Shown here piece after piece: positions 30,924 to 38,146 of a stretch of DNA of 41,114 bases (its first letter is position 1; each line of letters opens with the position of its first letter). Both the position numbers and the translations under genes were made by a program. The notes beneath the pieces are model-generated. The model searched no databases and was not told the origin of the DNA. It saw nothing but the letters and a program-made list of their open reading frames with translations. The DNA is from a virus. The DNA lies in IMG/VR virus record IMGVR_UViG_3300042541_002435, positions 1 through 41,114 of that record; one strand, written 5' to 3'.

Positions 30924-31175
30924 ATGAACTGGAGTAACGTAAATTTAAACAATCAGGAAGTAGATTCTAAGATTGTAGATGACTACTCATTCAGCACCCT
31001 TCTTTTAGAGGTTGAATATAATGTAAGAAAGATTAATAAAAAAACTATTGAAAAGTAATTTTTAGAAAGCCTTAATAGTAACATAGAGAGTGCTAAGGGA
31101 GTTTTTTATGCAAACTTAGATAATATACTAAAAGAATCACTTAAACGCAGAGATTTAGATGAAAATAGCAATTAA
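30924..31175 (+). pseudogene. small gene interrupted by a TAA stop
   Basis: ATG 30924 encodes 44 residues to TAA 31056-31058. The same frame then stays open for 38 more codons of good coding character (FLESLNSNIESAKGVFYANL), ending at TAA 31173-31175 and overlapping the next ATG (31159) as is normal in this arm. EK-stop-FLES would be EKQFLES with one C-to-T change (CAA to TAA). So it is either a broken gene of about 83 residues, a read-through site, or an assembly error. Confidence 0.55.
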
Positions 31176-31536
31176 GTACAGAAAGAAATTCATAAGGCAC
31201 GTAGATTTTGACAACTTAGAAATGGCTAAACGTTTTACTATTCTTAGTACAGATGAGATAGCTAAGTTTTACAGTAAAATTAATTTAAGTTTTGAGTATC
31301 AAGAAATTATTGATGCTCAAAACTTAACTACAAAAAAGAAATGTAGCATAATTACAAGAATGATTAAATTCATAAATAACTGCCCTAACTTTAGAATAGT
31401 AAAACTACCACACTTTAAGTTAGGTAGTTTTACCGAACTATTCCAAGCTGAATACAAAGATGATATTATTATTATTAGCCTAAATAAAAACAAATACCAT
31501 CGAGGCTCGATGGTATTTCACATAAAAAAATATTGA
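31159..31536 (+). CDS. hypothetical 125-residue protein
   Basis: A basic protein (MKIAIKYRKKFIRHVDFDNL) without recognised motif. The last residues are encoded by a perfect inverted repeat (31492-31518) that also forms the terminator between this gene and the convergent reverse gene. Confidence 0.6.
   Translation: MKIAIKYRKKFIRHVDFDNLEMAKRFTILSTDEIAKFYSKINLSFEYQEIIDAQNLTTKKKCSIITRMIKFINNCPNFRIVKLPHFKLGSFTELFQAEYKDDIIIISLNKNKYHRGSMVFHIKKY
31492..31518. terminator. 13 bp palindromic terminator between convergent genes
   Basis: AAATACCATCGAG-G-CTCGATGGTATTT is a perfect hairpin. On the minus strand it is followed by GTTTTTATTT and ends the reverse gene at 31562. On the plus strand it lies inside the last codons of the 31159 gene. 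Both flanks are rich in A or T. Confidence 0.75.
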
Positions 31537-31561
31537 AAAAGTTGTTTTACTTATAAAGCAC

Positions 31562-32041
31562 TTACATTGAAATAAGTTCAAATTCTTCTTTAGGTTGAAA
31601 GGTTTCTCTTGGGGTTTCGAGTGCTTTACGTTGTGCGAGAATCATTTCAATAGTCTTTGTGTCTAATCTATTTATAATGTCTGAATCGTCTTGCATTGGT
31701 GGCAACTCAAAAGTTTTTGCTTCACTTGTCTCTTTAACCTTGCCGTACAATTCAGCCTGTAAGTAGGAAAAATCTTTTAAATTAGGATTAGTAATTAAAG
31801 ATGCAATGTTTTGATAAGCTACTGCAATTTCTACGGTAAATTCATTTAAGGATTCGCCAAAAGTTAGTTCAACAAATTCTAAAAGTTGAGGGTTTTTTTT
31901 AGCAAAATCCTTTAAAGGTAATTGCATGAGGTATTTTAAAACATCATTTCTCATTAAGCCTTGTATGGCTTGTTTCTCCCTCGTCGCTTTGTGAATTGCA
32001 CCTTTGGGCTTAGTAACTTGTGTACCGTATTTATTTACCAT
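31562..32041 (-). CDS. lone reverse-strand gene, candidate small terminase or regulator
   Basis: A 159-residue, mostly helical protein and the only leftward gene in the 27 kb rightward arm. A basic N-terminus (VNKYGTQVTKPKGAIHKATREK) is followed by helices and an acidic tail. No HTH is convincing. Since no small terminase is found near TerL, this is one candidate; a regulator or packaging-related protein is equally possible. No clear promoter could be matched upstream; it has its own terminator at 31492-31518. Confidence 0.6.
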   Translation of the reverse strand: MVNKYGTQVTKPKGAIHKATREKQAIQGLMRNDVLKYLMQLPLKDFAKKNPQLLEFVELTFGESLNEFTVEIAVAYQNIASLITNPNLKDFSYLQAELYGKVKETSEAKTFELPPMQDDSDIINRLDTKTIEMILAQRKALETPRETFQPKEEFELISM

Positions 32042-32135
32042 ATAATATCTTTGTATTTCTTACTTTCTTAAATAAACATTTTTGAAAGAATCTAATACAA
32101 TATACAAAGAAAAATAAGAAAAAACAAATTTATCT

Positions 32136-32165
32136 TTGAAGTATAGAAAAGAGTATTTAACTTTA
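32136..32165 (+). promoter_or_regulatory. promoter of the 32186 gene group
   Basis: -33 TTG (32136-32138), 19 bp, -7 TAACTTTA (32158-32165), seven of eight -7 positions matched. It restarts rightward transcription after the reverse gene. Confidence 0.65.
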
Positions 32166-32185
32166 CAATATTAAACATAAATAAA

Positions 32186-32467
32186 ATGAAAAAATTTAAA
32201 GAATATTTTAACGTGATTTTGAATCCTTTTACGAAAGAGATTAGAGCAACTCACCACACGAGTAAATCAGAGACTTACGAAAAAGAATTATCATATCAAG
32301 AAATTGATGAATGGCAATCATTTAAAATCGATGGAGCTGTCTTTGATTTACATATTTTGTATGACGAAAAACTTACGGTTTCTATTTACAGGATAAACGA
32401 AGACTTTCCCGATTGCTATACCGATTCTATAAAAGTAAATCTAACTATCAAACTTACAGAAAAATGA
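32186..32467 (+). CDS. hypothetical 93-residue protein
   Basis: A charged alpha/beta protein (MKKFKEYFNVILNPFTKEIR), first of a run of about a dozen tiny genes. ATGA overlap with the next gene. No family recognised. Confidence 0.6.
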   Translation: MKKFKEYFNVILNPFTKEIRATHHTSKSETYEKELSYQEIDEWQSFKIDGAVFDLHILYDEKLTVSIYRINEDFPDCYTDSIKVNLTIKLTEK

Positions 32468-32622
32468 TATATATAATCATAAAAATATTCGTGTTGGCTG
32501 TTTACGCCTTTGCCATAGGTTTTATCATCTTAAACTCCATTACGCTTGTGGTTGGACAAATTATACCTATTCTTAGACTTTTGTTCGTTATCTTGCTATT
32601 TACTTTATTTATGCTTTTATGA
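32464..32622 (+). CDS. 52-residue two-span membrane protein
   Basis: ATG 32464 (ATGA overlap) is the likely start; an in-frame ATG at 32413 lies inside the upstream gene. Almost entirely hydrophobic (MIYIIIKIFVLAVYAFAIGF and a second span). ATGA overlap downstream too. Confidence 0.6.
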   Translation: MIYIIIKIFVLAVYAFAIGFIILNSITLVVGQIIPILRLLFVILLFTLFMLL

Positions 32623-32825
32623 AAAAGACAATTAAAGAATGGCTTAGCGAACTTGAAGAACCTTACAAGTCGCAAGCAATGGCGAACACTAATAAAGAAT
32701 TTCTCTCTTTTGAAGAAGATTCATTAACAATGGCATTAACTGGGGCTTTTGAATGGTATTCCTCACCTCAAAAAGAGGATTATTGGATTAGATTAAATGA
32801 TAAATTAAAAAATGAAAACAGATAA
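32619..32825 (+). CDS. small conserved protein, paralogue of 23618-23818
   Basis: A 68-residue protein sharing EPYKSQ, FEWYSSPQ and YW with the 23618 gene. Both are in runs of overlapping small genes. Two copies in one phage suggest a useful but unknown function. Confidence 0.65.
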   Translation: MKKTIKEWLSELEEPYKSQAMANTNKEFLSFEEDSLTMALTGAFEWYSSPQKEDYWIRLNDKLKNENR

Positions 32826-33063
32826 GATTAAAGGGTTAAGAATATATACCGAAACGATTGGTACGCTAACTTACATTAAGTGCGAAACCGAAAAGGGGGA
32901 TACTATTGCGTTTCCTCATACTATAAAGCCTGTGAGAGAAGTCTTTGCTAAAGTAGTAGAGATAATGTCTGAAATCTCATGGGACGGAGTAGATACTTCT
33001 AATATTTCAGAAGAACACTATCAAGTTTACAAAAAAGCACGTTTTGAAACTTCAAAAATATAA
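32812..33063 (+). CDS. hypothetical 83-residue protein
   Basis: A beta-rich small protein (LRIYTETIGTLTYIKCETEKG). It overlaps the upstream gene by 14 bp. No family recognised. Confidence 0.6.
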   Translation: MKTDKIKGLRIYTETIGTLTYIKCETEKGDTIAFPHTIKPVREVFAKVVEIMSEISWDGVDTSNISEEHYQVYKKARFETSKI

Positions 33064-33067
33064 CTTT

Positions 33068-33229
33068 ATGAAAAAATATAAAAAAAACTATACTCTCGAT
33101 AAGGCAACCATCAACACCTTAGAGGGGTTTATTAATCAAAGCGAGGTTTTACGCTTACTCGTTGCTTCATTAAATCCCCTTGCCAATCGGGAGGGAATAA
33201 AGGAGCAGTTAATCAAATTAAAAAAATAA
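33068..33229 (+). CDS. possible ribbon-helix-helix protein, 53 residues
   Basis: ATG 33068 (4 bp after the upstream stop) is preferred over 33044, which lies inside the upstream gene. A basic start, one strand (KNYTLDKATINTLEGFI) and then SEVLRLLVASLNP suggest a CopG/Arc-like DNA-binding fold, which would make it a small transcription regulator. The match is weak. Confidence 0.5.
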   Translation: MKKYKKNYTLDKATINTLEGFINQSEVLRLLVASLNPLANREGIKEQLIKLKK

Positions 33230-33240
33230 CTAACTACGTT

Positions 33241-33294
33241 ATGGAAAAAATATTGTATTTCATACTACTTGTATGGTGCTTAATCGGGTGTTAA
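33241..33294 (+). CDS. possible 17-residue lipobox-ended peptide
   Basis: ATG 33241 encodes MEKILYFILLVWCLIGC and then stops. It looks like a bare lipoprotein signal ending at the lipobox Cys (LIGC). It may be a minimal lipopeptide like small lysis or colicin-release lipoproteins, or the remains of a longer gene. It fills a gap between two genes. Confidence 0.35.
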   Translation: MEKILYFILLVWCLIGC

Positions 33295-33315
33295 TAATTT
33301 AAAATAACTAAAAAA

Positions 33316-33531
33316 ATGACTATAACGATTTTTGTAGAACCAAGTTGCCTGAATAAGTTTGTTCAAATAACTAAGACACTGGAAGGGCTTCCTTTAGATA
33401 CGAGTTATGTATTCAATCCATCTGAAATCAAATTCAACGAAACAATGATTTCTGTAAATTGGTTTCAAATAAATATGGATATTGCGGAGTATTTCAAATT
33501 AAAGTATTACATTAATAAACTAAACAAATAA
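33316..33531 (+). CDS. hypothetical 71-residue protein
   Basis: A small alpha/beta protein (MTITIFVEPSCLNKFVQITK) followed by a hydrophobic/aromatic half. No family recognised. Next gene starts 4 bp later. Confidence 0.55.
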   Translation: MTITIFVEPSCLNKFVQITKTLEGLPLDTSYVFNPSEIKFNETMISVNWFQINMDIAEYFKLKYYINKLNK

Positions 33532-33535
33532 AATC

Positions 33536-33916
33536 ATGTTTACTTCAAAAATCAGCAAAAAGGCATGGGCAATTTATAGAGAAATTTGTCCTAAAAAGGA
33601 AAATGAAATTAGCCAAGACAAAGAGGCTAAAAAATTAGAGAGAAGGAATTACTTCGCCCAAGCGGTTAAAGCTGCATACGAATATTACAAAGCTGTTAAA
33701 AACGGCGTTGTTAGATTTATTAAGATTTTAGACATGGTTACTGGAGAGTCTAAAATTGAAGAAAGAAAAGTTATGTCTTTAGAGCAGTATGAATACAAGA
33801 AAAAAACAGATAGAGTGCCAAAAGCGTCTCAATTTGTTTTTATAGATGTAGAAAAAGCATTTGTAGGCAAAGTTAGAGAGTTTATATCATTTCACGTTTC
33901 GCAATTAGTTTGGTAA
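33536..33916 (+). CDS. hypothetical 126-residue protein
   Basis: A basic, helical protein (KKAWAIYREICPKKENEISQ; AVKAAYEYYKAVKNG). It may bind nucleic acid given its charge, but no motif is decisive. Confidence 0.6.
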   Translation: MFTSKISKKAWAIYREICPKKENEISQDKEAKKLERRNYFAQAVKAAYEYYKAVKNGVVRFIKILDMVTGESKIEERKVMSLEQYEYKKKTDRVPKASQFVFIDVEKAFVGKVREFISFHVSQLVW

Positions 33917-33921
33917 AAAAA

Positions 33922-34179
33922 ATGACAGCAAAAGAGATTTTAGAAGAAGTTTTGTCTTCAATATCATTGCAAAATAGAATGTTCATTTGCAATGCAATAG
34001 ACGATGTATCAAGTTGCAAAACAGCAAAAGAACTCAAAGTTCATTTCAACAATCCAAGCAATATCCCTGAGGAATATAGGGGTTTGAACTGGATTGGTGA
34101 TAGGGTGAGTGGCTTATGGCTTGCTACCGCCAAAGAGGAGAGGATTGATTATTTAAAACACTTAATTTCAAAACTATGA
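33922..34179 (+). CDS. hypothetical 85-residue protein
   Basis: Begins MTAKEILEEVLSSISLQNRM from ATG 33922 (a TTG at 33910 in the same frame is less likely). Central pattern FICNAIDDVSSCKTAKELKVHF is like a small conserved phage protein of unknown role. ATGA overlap downstream. Confidence 0.6.
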   Translation: MTAKEILEEVLSSISLQNRMFICNAIDDVSSCKTAKELKVHFNNPSNIPEEYRGLNWIGDRVSGLWLATAKEERIDYLKHLISKL

Positions 34180-34463
34180 AGAAAAAAAATAAACTATCAT
34201 GGACTTTTGAGGGAGAAAGTTTCGAGGTTGGCGAATGTATTATAGAACCCTATAACATCAACCTCAATAGAGACAAATCAGACCGCCCAATAGTCTTTTA
34301 TAGAGGAAATGTGTTTATTCTTAGAAGTTGGTACAACAATAAGTGTTTTTTAGTTTCTATATATCAAGATTTTTCGGTTTGGGCTAAATGTGATTATGTT
34401 TTTCAAGTTTTAAAAGTATTTAAAAATGAAAATATTCAAAGAAAAAGTTTATCCGCCAAATAA
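34176..34463 (+). CDS. hypothetical 95-residue protein
   Basis: Basic, Trp/Tyr-rich beta protein (KLSWTFEGESFEVGECIIEP). It overlaps the next frame by 38 bp. No family recognised. Confidence 0.5.
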   Translation: MKKKNKLSWTFEGESFEVGECIIEPYNINLNRDKSDRPIVFYRGNVFILRSWYNNKCFLVSIYQDFSVWAKCDYVFQVLKVFKNENIQRKSLSAK

Positions 34464-34608
34464 ATTAGTGGATAAGACGACAATACATGGTTTAACGTTT
34501 CACTTAGACTTTCTAAAAACCGTCTTGTGGTTAAAGCATTTTGAGAGACTAAGCGATAAGCCTATTATAACAAGAGAAACAAAAACAAGAACCGTTTACC
34601 CAAATTAG
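34426..34608 (+). CDS. hypothetical 60-residue protein
   Basis: A basic, aromatic protein (MKIFKEKVYPPNKLVDKTTI) starting inside the end of the upstream gene. The continuing frame spacing to 34613 supports it. No family recognised. Confidence 0.5.
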   Translation: MKIFKEKVYPPNKLVDKTTIHGLTFHLDFLKTVLWLKHFERLSDKPIITRETKTRTVYPN

Positions 34609-34612
34609 AGTT

Positions 34613-34837
34613 ATGAGAGAATATTTAAAATTAGCGGCAATGCTTGCCATAGCTTCATCTTTTGAGCAAGCGTCTCATAGAATAGAAAAGCCAACACTGT
34701 TTGAGCCAAGTATAAAACCAAAAGAACCAATAAGACCAAAGAATCATAAACCGTTTATTATTAAAGGTGTTGAGGTTTGGGCTTTAAGCGAAAAACATGC
34801 AAGAGATAAGTTCAATAAAATAAAACTTTCTCTTTGA
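34613..34837 (+). CDS. hypothetical 74-residue protein
   Basis: Contains a Pro/Lys-rich middle (KPTLFEPSIKPKEPIRPKNH) between two short structured ends. The N-terminal residues (LKLAAMLAIASSF) are weakly hydrophobic. It overlaps the next promoter by 4 bp. No family recognised. Confidence 0.55.
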   Translation: MREYLKLAAMLAIASSFEQASHRIEKPTLFEPSIKPKEPIRPKNHKPFIIKGVEVWALSEKHARDKFNKIKLSL

Positions 34838-34863
34838 CTTATCGCCACAAATGTTTATATTTG
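34834..34863 (+). promoter_or_regulatory. promoter of the NinG-like gene
   Basis: -33 TTG (34834-34836), 19 bp, -7 TATATTTG (34856-34863). It starts a new unit of recombination/replication genes. Confidence 0.75.
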
Positions 34864-34901
34864 CTTGATAATCAGCCAATTTGGCATTAAATTTATTAAG
34901 T

Positions 34902-35537
34902 ATGAAGAAATGTAAGGTTTGTGGCGTGGAATTTTCTCCGAGTAACTCTATTCAAAAAGTTTGTTCTGTTAATTGTGCTATCTCGTTTGCTAAAAACAAA
35001 AGTGATAAAGAAGAGTTAGTAGTTCAAAAGAAAGAAAAGAAAGCATGGGTTGAAAGGAAGAAAGATATAAAAGAAAAGATTAAAACTCTTTCAGATTATC
35101 AAAATGAACTTCAAAAGGAAATTAACAAAATTGTTCGCTTGCTTGATAGGGGTCATTCATGTATATCTTCGGGCAGAAACTTGGGAAGTAAATTCGATGC
35201 AGGGCATTGTTTCTCTCGTGGTGCATTTCCTGCAATTCGTTTTAACTTACATAATATTTGGTCGCAAAGTGTTCACGATAATCAGTATTTATCGGGCAAT
35301 TTTAACGGATTCAGAACTCGATTGATTGAAAAGTTTGGGGTTGCGTATTTTGAATATATCGAAGGTCTTAAATTAGAATATCTTTCACTTAAACTAAGCA
35401 AAGAAGAATTAGTTGAAGCTAAAAATATTTGTAAGGATATTATTAGGCAATTACAAGAGGAGGGTTATCTTACTGACCAAGAAAGATTAGAATACAGATA
35501 CAAACTAAATAAACGAATTGGAATTTATGACAAATAG
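34902..35537 (+). CDS. ninG: NinG/Rap-like recombination protein
   Basis: Relative of lambda NinG (Rap), a Holliday junction/branched DNA endonuclease. A 211-residue protein from ATG 34902; 34881 would include promoter-proximal sequence. Residues 1-25 form a zinc finger (CKVCGVEFSP ... CSVNC), a lysine-rich coiled helix follows, then the family core RGHSCISSGRNLGSKFDAGHCFSRGAFPAIRFNLHN split over residues about 88-125 (CxSS, DAGHC, N-x-H-N). A role in recombination-dependent replication or resolution of concatemers before packaging is likely. Confidence 0.85.
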   Translation: MKKCKVCGVEFSPSNSIQKVCSVNCAISFAKNKSDKEELVVQKKEKKAWVERKKDIKEKIKTLSDYQNELQKEINKIVRLLDRGHSCISSGRNLGSKFDAGHCFSRGAFPAIRFNLHNIWSQSVHDNQYLSGNFNGFRTRLIEKFGVAYFEYIEGLKLEYLSLKLSKEELVEAKNICKDIIRQLQEEGYLTDQERLEYRYKLNKRIGIYDK

Positions 35538-35685
35538 AGAAAAAGCAAACGAATGGTGGAGTAATCTATCACTCGACGAGAAATTAAAAAAGAAAAATGA
35601 ATACTTTTGTGAAGATACTTTACTTGCAGATTTAGACGAAATAGATATTGAGAATATGTATGTTTATTATCACTTGGTTGTATGA
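35527..35685 (+). CDS. hypothetical 52-residue acidic protein
   Basis: ATG 35527 overlaps the NinG-like gene by 11 bp and opens MTNREKANEWWSNLSLDEKL with an acidic tail, ending in a 4 bp overlap with the next gene. The EWW-NLS motif is typical of small phage proteins of this host group. Function unknown. Confidence 0.65.
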   Translation: MTNREKANEWWSNLSLDEKLKKKNEYFCEDTLLADLDEIDIENMYVYYHLVV

Positions 35686-36038
35686 AAGAGATTAGGGAAA
35701 CAAAGAGATTAAAAACTCAGCTAAGAAAGCTGGAAGAGCAGATTTTTGATATTCACAATGTTATGTCTGAATACCAAAGGAGATACAACGGATTAAAAAA
35801 GGATAAAACTTTACTTATAAATAAAATAAATGATATGAATAAAGGAGAACTAAGGGTTACAGAACACGCAATAATTAGGTATTTTGAGCGTGTTTTAGGT
35901 TTCAATATTGAAGAAATTGAAGAAAATATTATCTTAGGAGTTTCTGAGGCTCAAAAGGAATTGGGTAACGGAACTTACCCTTCCGAGAACTTCAAAGTAG
36001 TAATAAAAGAGAATACGGTTGTAACAATAATCAGTTAA
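35682..36038 (+). CDS. coiled-coil hypothetical protein
   Basis: 118 residues: residues 1-55 a coiled coil (KRLKTQLRKLEEQIFDIHNV), then a small domain with RVTEHAIIRYFERVLGF, a pattern seen in several uncharacterised phage and plasmid proteins. It may oligomerise; no function assigned. Confidence 0.65.
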   Translation: MKEIRETKRLKTQLRKLEEQIFDIHNVMSEYQRRYNGLKKDKTLLINKINDMNKGELRVTEHAIIRYFERVLGFNIEEIEENIILGVSEAQKELGNGTYPSENFKVVIKENTVVTIIS

Positions 36039-36043
36039 TAAAA

Positions 36044-36277
36044 ATGAAATTACAAGAGAAATTAGATAGCAACATCAAAAATGCAAGCAATATGTTTGAT
36101 GGAGAAGTGGGTATAATAATAAACTCTGCGATGTCTAAATATAATGGAAGAATAGTTCAAAAATATGGAGACGCATTGGTTTGCCTACAATCATCTTATG
36201 GTGATAGTTGGGTAAAAGCACCTGAAACACTTAAAGTTCGTATTCTACAAAAAGGAGAAGTTTTAATTATCGAATAA
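36044..36277 (+). CDS. hypothetical 77-residue protein
   Basis: A small alpha/beta protein (MKLQEKLDSNIKNASNMFDG) followed by a beta part. Its start 5 bp after the upstream stop and its end 1 bp before the DUF1367-like gene suggest a linked role. Confidence 0.6.
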   Translation: MKLQEKLDSNIKNASNMFDGEVGIIINSAMSKYNGRIVQKYGDALVCLQSSYGDSWVKAPETLKVRILQKGEVLIIE

Positions 36278-36278
36278 T

Positions 36279-36785
36279 ATGTACGGAAAAATAAGAACCA
36301 ATAAAGAAGGTAAGAAGTTCATCGAGCTTCTTTCCGAAACCAAAAAGCCGTATGAAGATGGCGAAGAAATTTGCTTTGAGATTAAAGATGTTCGTTCAAT
36401 CGAGGTTCATAAGAGGTATTTCGAGGTACTAAGATTGTTCTCGGATAACGCTCCTGACCTTGCGATTCTTAGCCTCTTGGATATTTCGCCAAAAGAACTC
36501 CTCACTCTTCAAAAGTCTAAAGATACCTTAGAGGAAAGAATTAGAAAGGCAATTGAAATTGAATTAGGCTTCGTTGAAGATGAAAAAATGACTATCACTC
36601 TTGAAGATGGAGAAGTTATAAATGCCACCCGTAAGAGAGCAAAAAGTATTGCTTACGGTAAAATGACCGAAGAGCAATTTACATCACTCCACAGGGGACA
36701 AAAAGAGCTTATTTTTGACATTTTAAGAGAACATGGTTGGCAAGAAGAACAATTAAAGGAACTGTTTAAAAATTTCTACGTATGA
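36279..36785 (+). CDS. DUF1367-like protein
   Basis: A 168-residue protein resembling DUF1367 family proteins of lambdoid and other phages: N-terminal beta domain, VHKRYFEVLRLF (typical HRKFFALL-like segment), then ATRKRAKSIAYGKMTEEQF. The family has been found in recombination/replication gene groups and has no proven biochemical function. Placement two genes after a NinG-like gene matches that context. Confidence 0.75.
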   Translation: MYGKIRTNKEGKKFIELLSETKKPYEDGEEICFEIKDVRSIEVHKRYFEVLRLFSDNAPDLAILSLLDISPKELLTLQKSKDTLEERIRKAIEIELGFVEDEKMTITLEDGEVINATRKRAKSIAYGKMTEEQFTSLHRGQKELIFDILREHGWQEEQLKELFKNFYV

Positions 36786-36830
36786 AAAATTATTTTAGAG
36801 GTAACACTTTCTATTTTAGAATAACTTTTC

Positions 36831-36861
36831 TTGCTAAAATGAGAAATGTAGTTTAACTTTG
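36831..36861 (+). promoter_or_regulatory. promoter of the 36868 gene group
   Basis: -33 TTG (36831-36833), 20 bp, -7 TAACTTTG (36854-36861). The ATG at 36868 lies 6 bp after the -7 box, so the transcript would be leaderless or nearly so. Confidence 0.8.
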
Positions 36862-36867
36862 CAAAAA

Positions 36868-37089
36868 ATGAGAGACGTAAAACTAATCAACAAAGAAGGT
36901 TTTTATTGGGTAGAGGATATGGGTAACAGAACAACTGGCTTATGTATTGACCCAATAGAAGCAATTTCAGAATGGGAATATTTTGAGAGATTGAATACCA
37001 ATAGCGAGCCATATAGGAGATTTTTAAAGCACGTAATTTCGCTTCGTGAAATCGAAGAAACTGTAAATAAATTAAAAAATGATATTTAA
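36868..37089 (+). CDS. hypothetical 73-residue protein
   Basis: Start at ATG 36868 (MRDVKLINKEGFYWVEDMGN) rather than 36859, which is inside the promoter. Compact alpha/beta protein. It overlaps the next gene by 11 bp. No family recognised. Confidence 0.6.
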   Translation: MRDVKLINKEGFYWVEDMGNRTTGLCIDPIEAISEWEYFERLNTNSEPYRRFLKHVISLREIEETVNKLKNDI

Positions 37090-37408
37090 TGAACTAAAGA
37101 AAAGAGAGATACCCTTTAATGTTGTGCAATCCTATCAAAGTATGGGCAGGATATTGAATACAGAAACGAGGGTTTACTCAATTGTCGTTTTGAATCAATT
37201 TGCTTTAAAACTGGAGGGCTTAATGTCGGGCGAAGGGAATGATGGTTTCTACTACTCAGAATATGAGAATGTTTATTGCTACGAGATGAATAAAGACGAA
37301 ATCAAACAATTCTCTGCTTTGAGGCTACCTGTGGCTTTCCAAACACAGTGCGATGGAACATTTTTTGGAGAAGATTTAAGAAAGTATAAAACAAAAAAAA
37401 CAATATGA
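37079..37408 (+). CDS. hypothetical 109-residue protein
   Basis: Mixed alpha/beta, Tyr-rich (DGFYYSEYENVYCYEMNKDE). ATGA overlap with the next gene. No family recognised. Confidence 0.6.
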   Translation: MIFNELKKREIPFNVVQSYQSMGRILNTETRVYSIVVLNQFALKLEGLMSGEGNDGFYYSEYENVYCYEMNKDEIKQFSALRLPVAFQTQCDGTFFGEDLRKYKTKKTI

Positions 37409-37851
37409 AAAAATTACCTAAAACTTGGTTTGTAGATATACACCAAAAAGAGCCACTTATTGATGTTTTTAAGACTTGGTATAACGACCAAAATAATACC
37501 GAACATTTTTACTCGATGCAATATTACGGACAAATAAATGGAGAATATGATTGTTTATCCTCAGCCTCCGAAATAATTAGCGTACAAGAATGGTATGATT
37601 GCGTATTTGGATTACAATTTGAAGAAGGAGAGAGGGTTTTAGTGAGAGATAACGAATGGAAGAATCCCAAACTTTGGATTGGAGCAACCTTTATTGCAGA
37701 ATTTAATGGAAAATTTATTGTAGATACTGGCGGATACGTTCATTATTTCGCCCAATGCAAAAAGAAGCAAAGCGAACTTGATATTAAAATCGAAGAATTG
37801 CGTAAATTGGCAGATAAAAGAGGCGTTAAATTGACTATAATCACAGAATAA
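37405..37851 (+). CDS. hypothetical 148-residue protein
   Basis: Trp/Tyr-rich; its middle (GEYDCLSSASEIISVQEWYD ... FEEGERVLVRDNEW) is typical of small proteins with an SH3-like barrel (EEGERVLVRDN-W). A short coiled helix ends it. Similar barrels occur in the 40412 gene. Confidence 0.6.
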   Translation: MKKLPKTWFVDIHQKEPLIDVFKTWYNDQNNTEHFYSMQYYGQINGEYDCLSSASEIISVQEWYDCVFGLQFEEGERVLVRDNEWKNPKLWIGATFIAEFNGKFIVDTGGYVHYFAQCKKKQSELDIKIEELRKLADKRGVKLTIITE

Positions 37852-37899
37852 GGGGGAATTTACATATAGAATGGATTCAACAATTAACTAAATAAAATT

Positions 37900-38028
37900 A
37901 TGAAAGTATTTCAAGGAATTAAATTTGATTATGATTCTTCCGATGGTTGTATAGAATATGACTATCTTCCCTCAGACGAAGAGGAAGACGCACTTCAAAG
38001 ACAGGAAGACGAAGCGATGGAGGATTAA
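37900..38028 (+). CDS. acidic 42-residue protein
   Basis: ATG 37900 opens MKVFQGIKFDYDSSDGCIEY followed by an Asp/Glu-rich tail (SDEEEDALQRQEDEAMED). It is followed at once by a hairpin/terminator. Function unknown. Confidence 0.6.
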   Translation: MKVFQGIKFDYDSSDGCIEYDYLPSDEEEDALQRQEDEAMED

Positions 38029-38052
38029 AACCACAAAACATTGTAGTTTTTA
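38027..38052 (+). terminator. weak terminator-like repeat
   Basis: AAAAC-C-ACAA / TTGT-A-GTTTT (38027-38036/38041-38050, one C-A mismatch) followed by few T. Same repeat family as the stem at 14084 and the perfect terminator at 11728. Confidence 0.5.
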
Positions 38053-38065
38053 GTGCAATTTTCGC

Positions 38066-38096
38066 TTGTTTATGTGAAAAGTTTTAACTAACTTTA
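38066..38096 (+). promoter_or_regulatory. upstream promoter of the methyltransferase leader
   Basis: TTG (38066-38068), 20 bp, TAACTTTA (38089-38096). It would transcribe all of leader copy 2 including segment X. A similar segment (TATGTGAAAA.TTTT) occurs before copy 3. Confidence 0.5.
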
Positions 38097-38115
38097 AAAA
38101 TAATTAACAATTTAC

Positions 38116-38146
38116 TTGCTTTGGTAGAGCTTAGTCAGTAAATTTG
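38116..38146 (+). promoter_or_regulatory. promoter overlapping leader copy 2
   Basis: TTG (38116-38118), 20 bp, -7 TAAATTTG (38139-38146), a perfect match. Segment X (38124-38132) lies between the two boxes. Confidence 0.75.

Noticed and set aside
36782-36856. 24-codon frame after the DUF1367-like gene
   Set aside because: It lies over the promoter at 36831-36861 and has no coding character.
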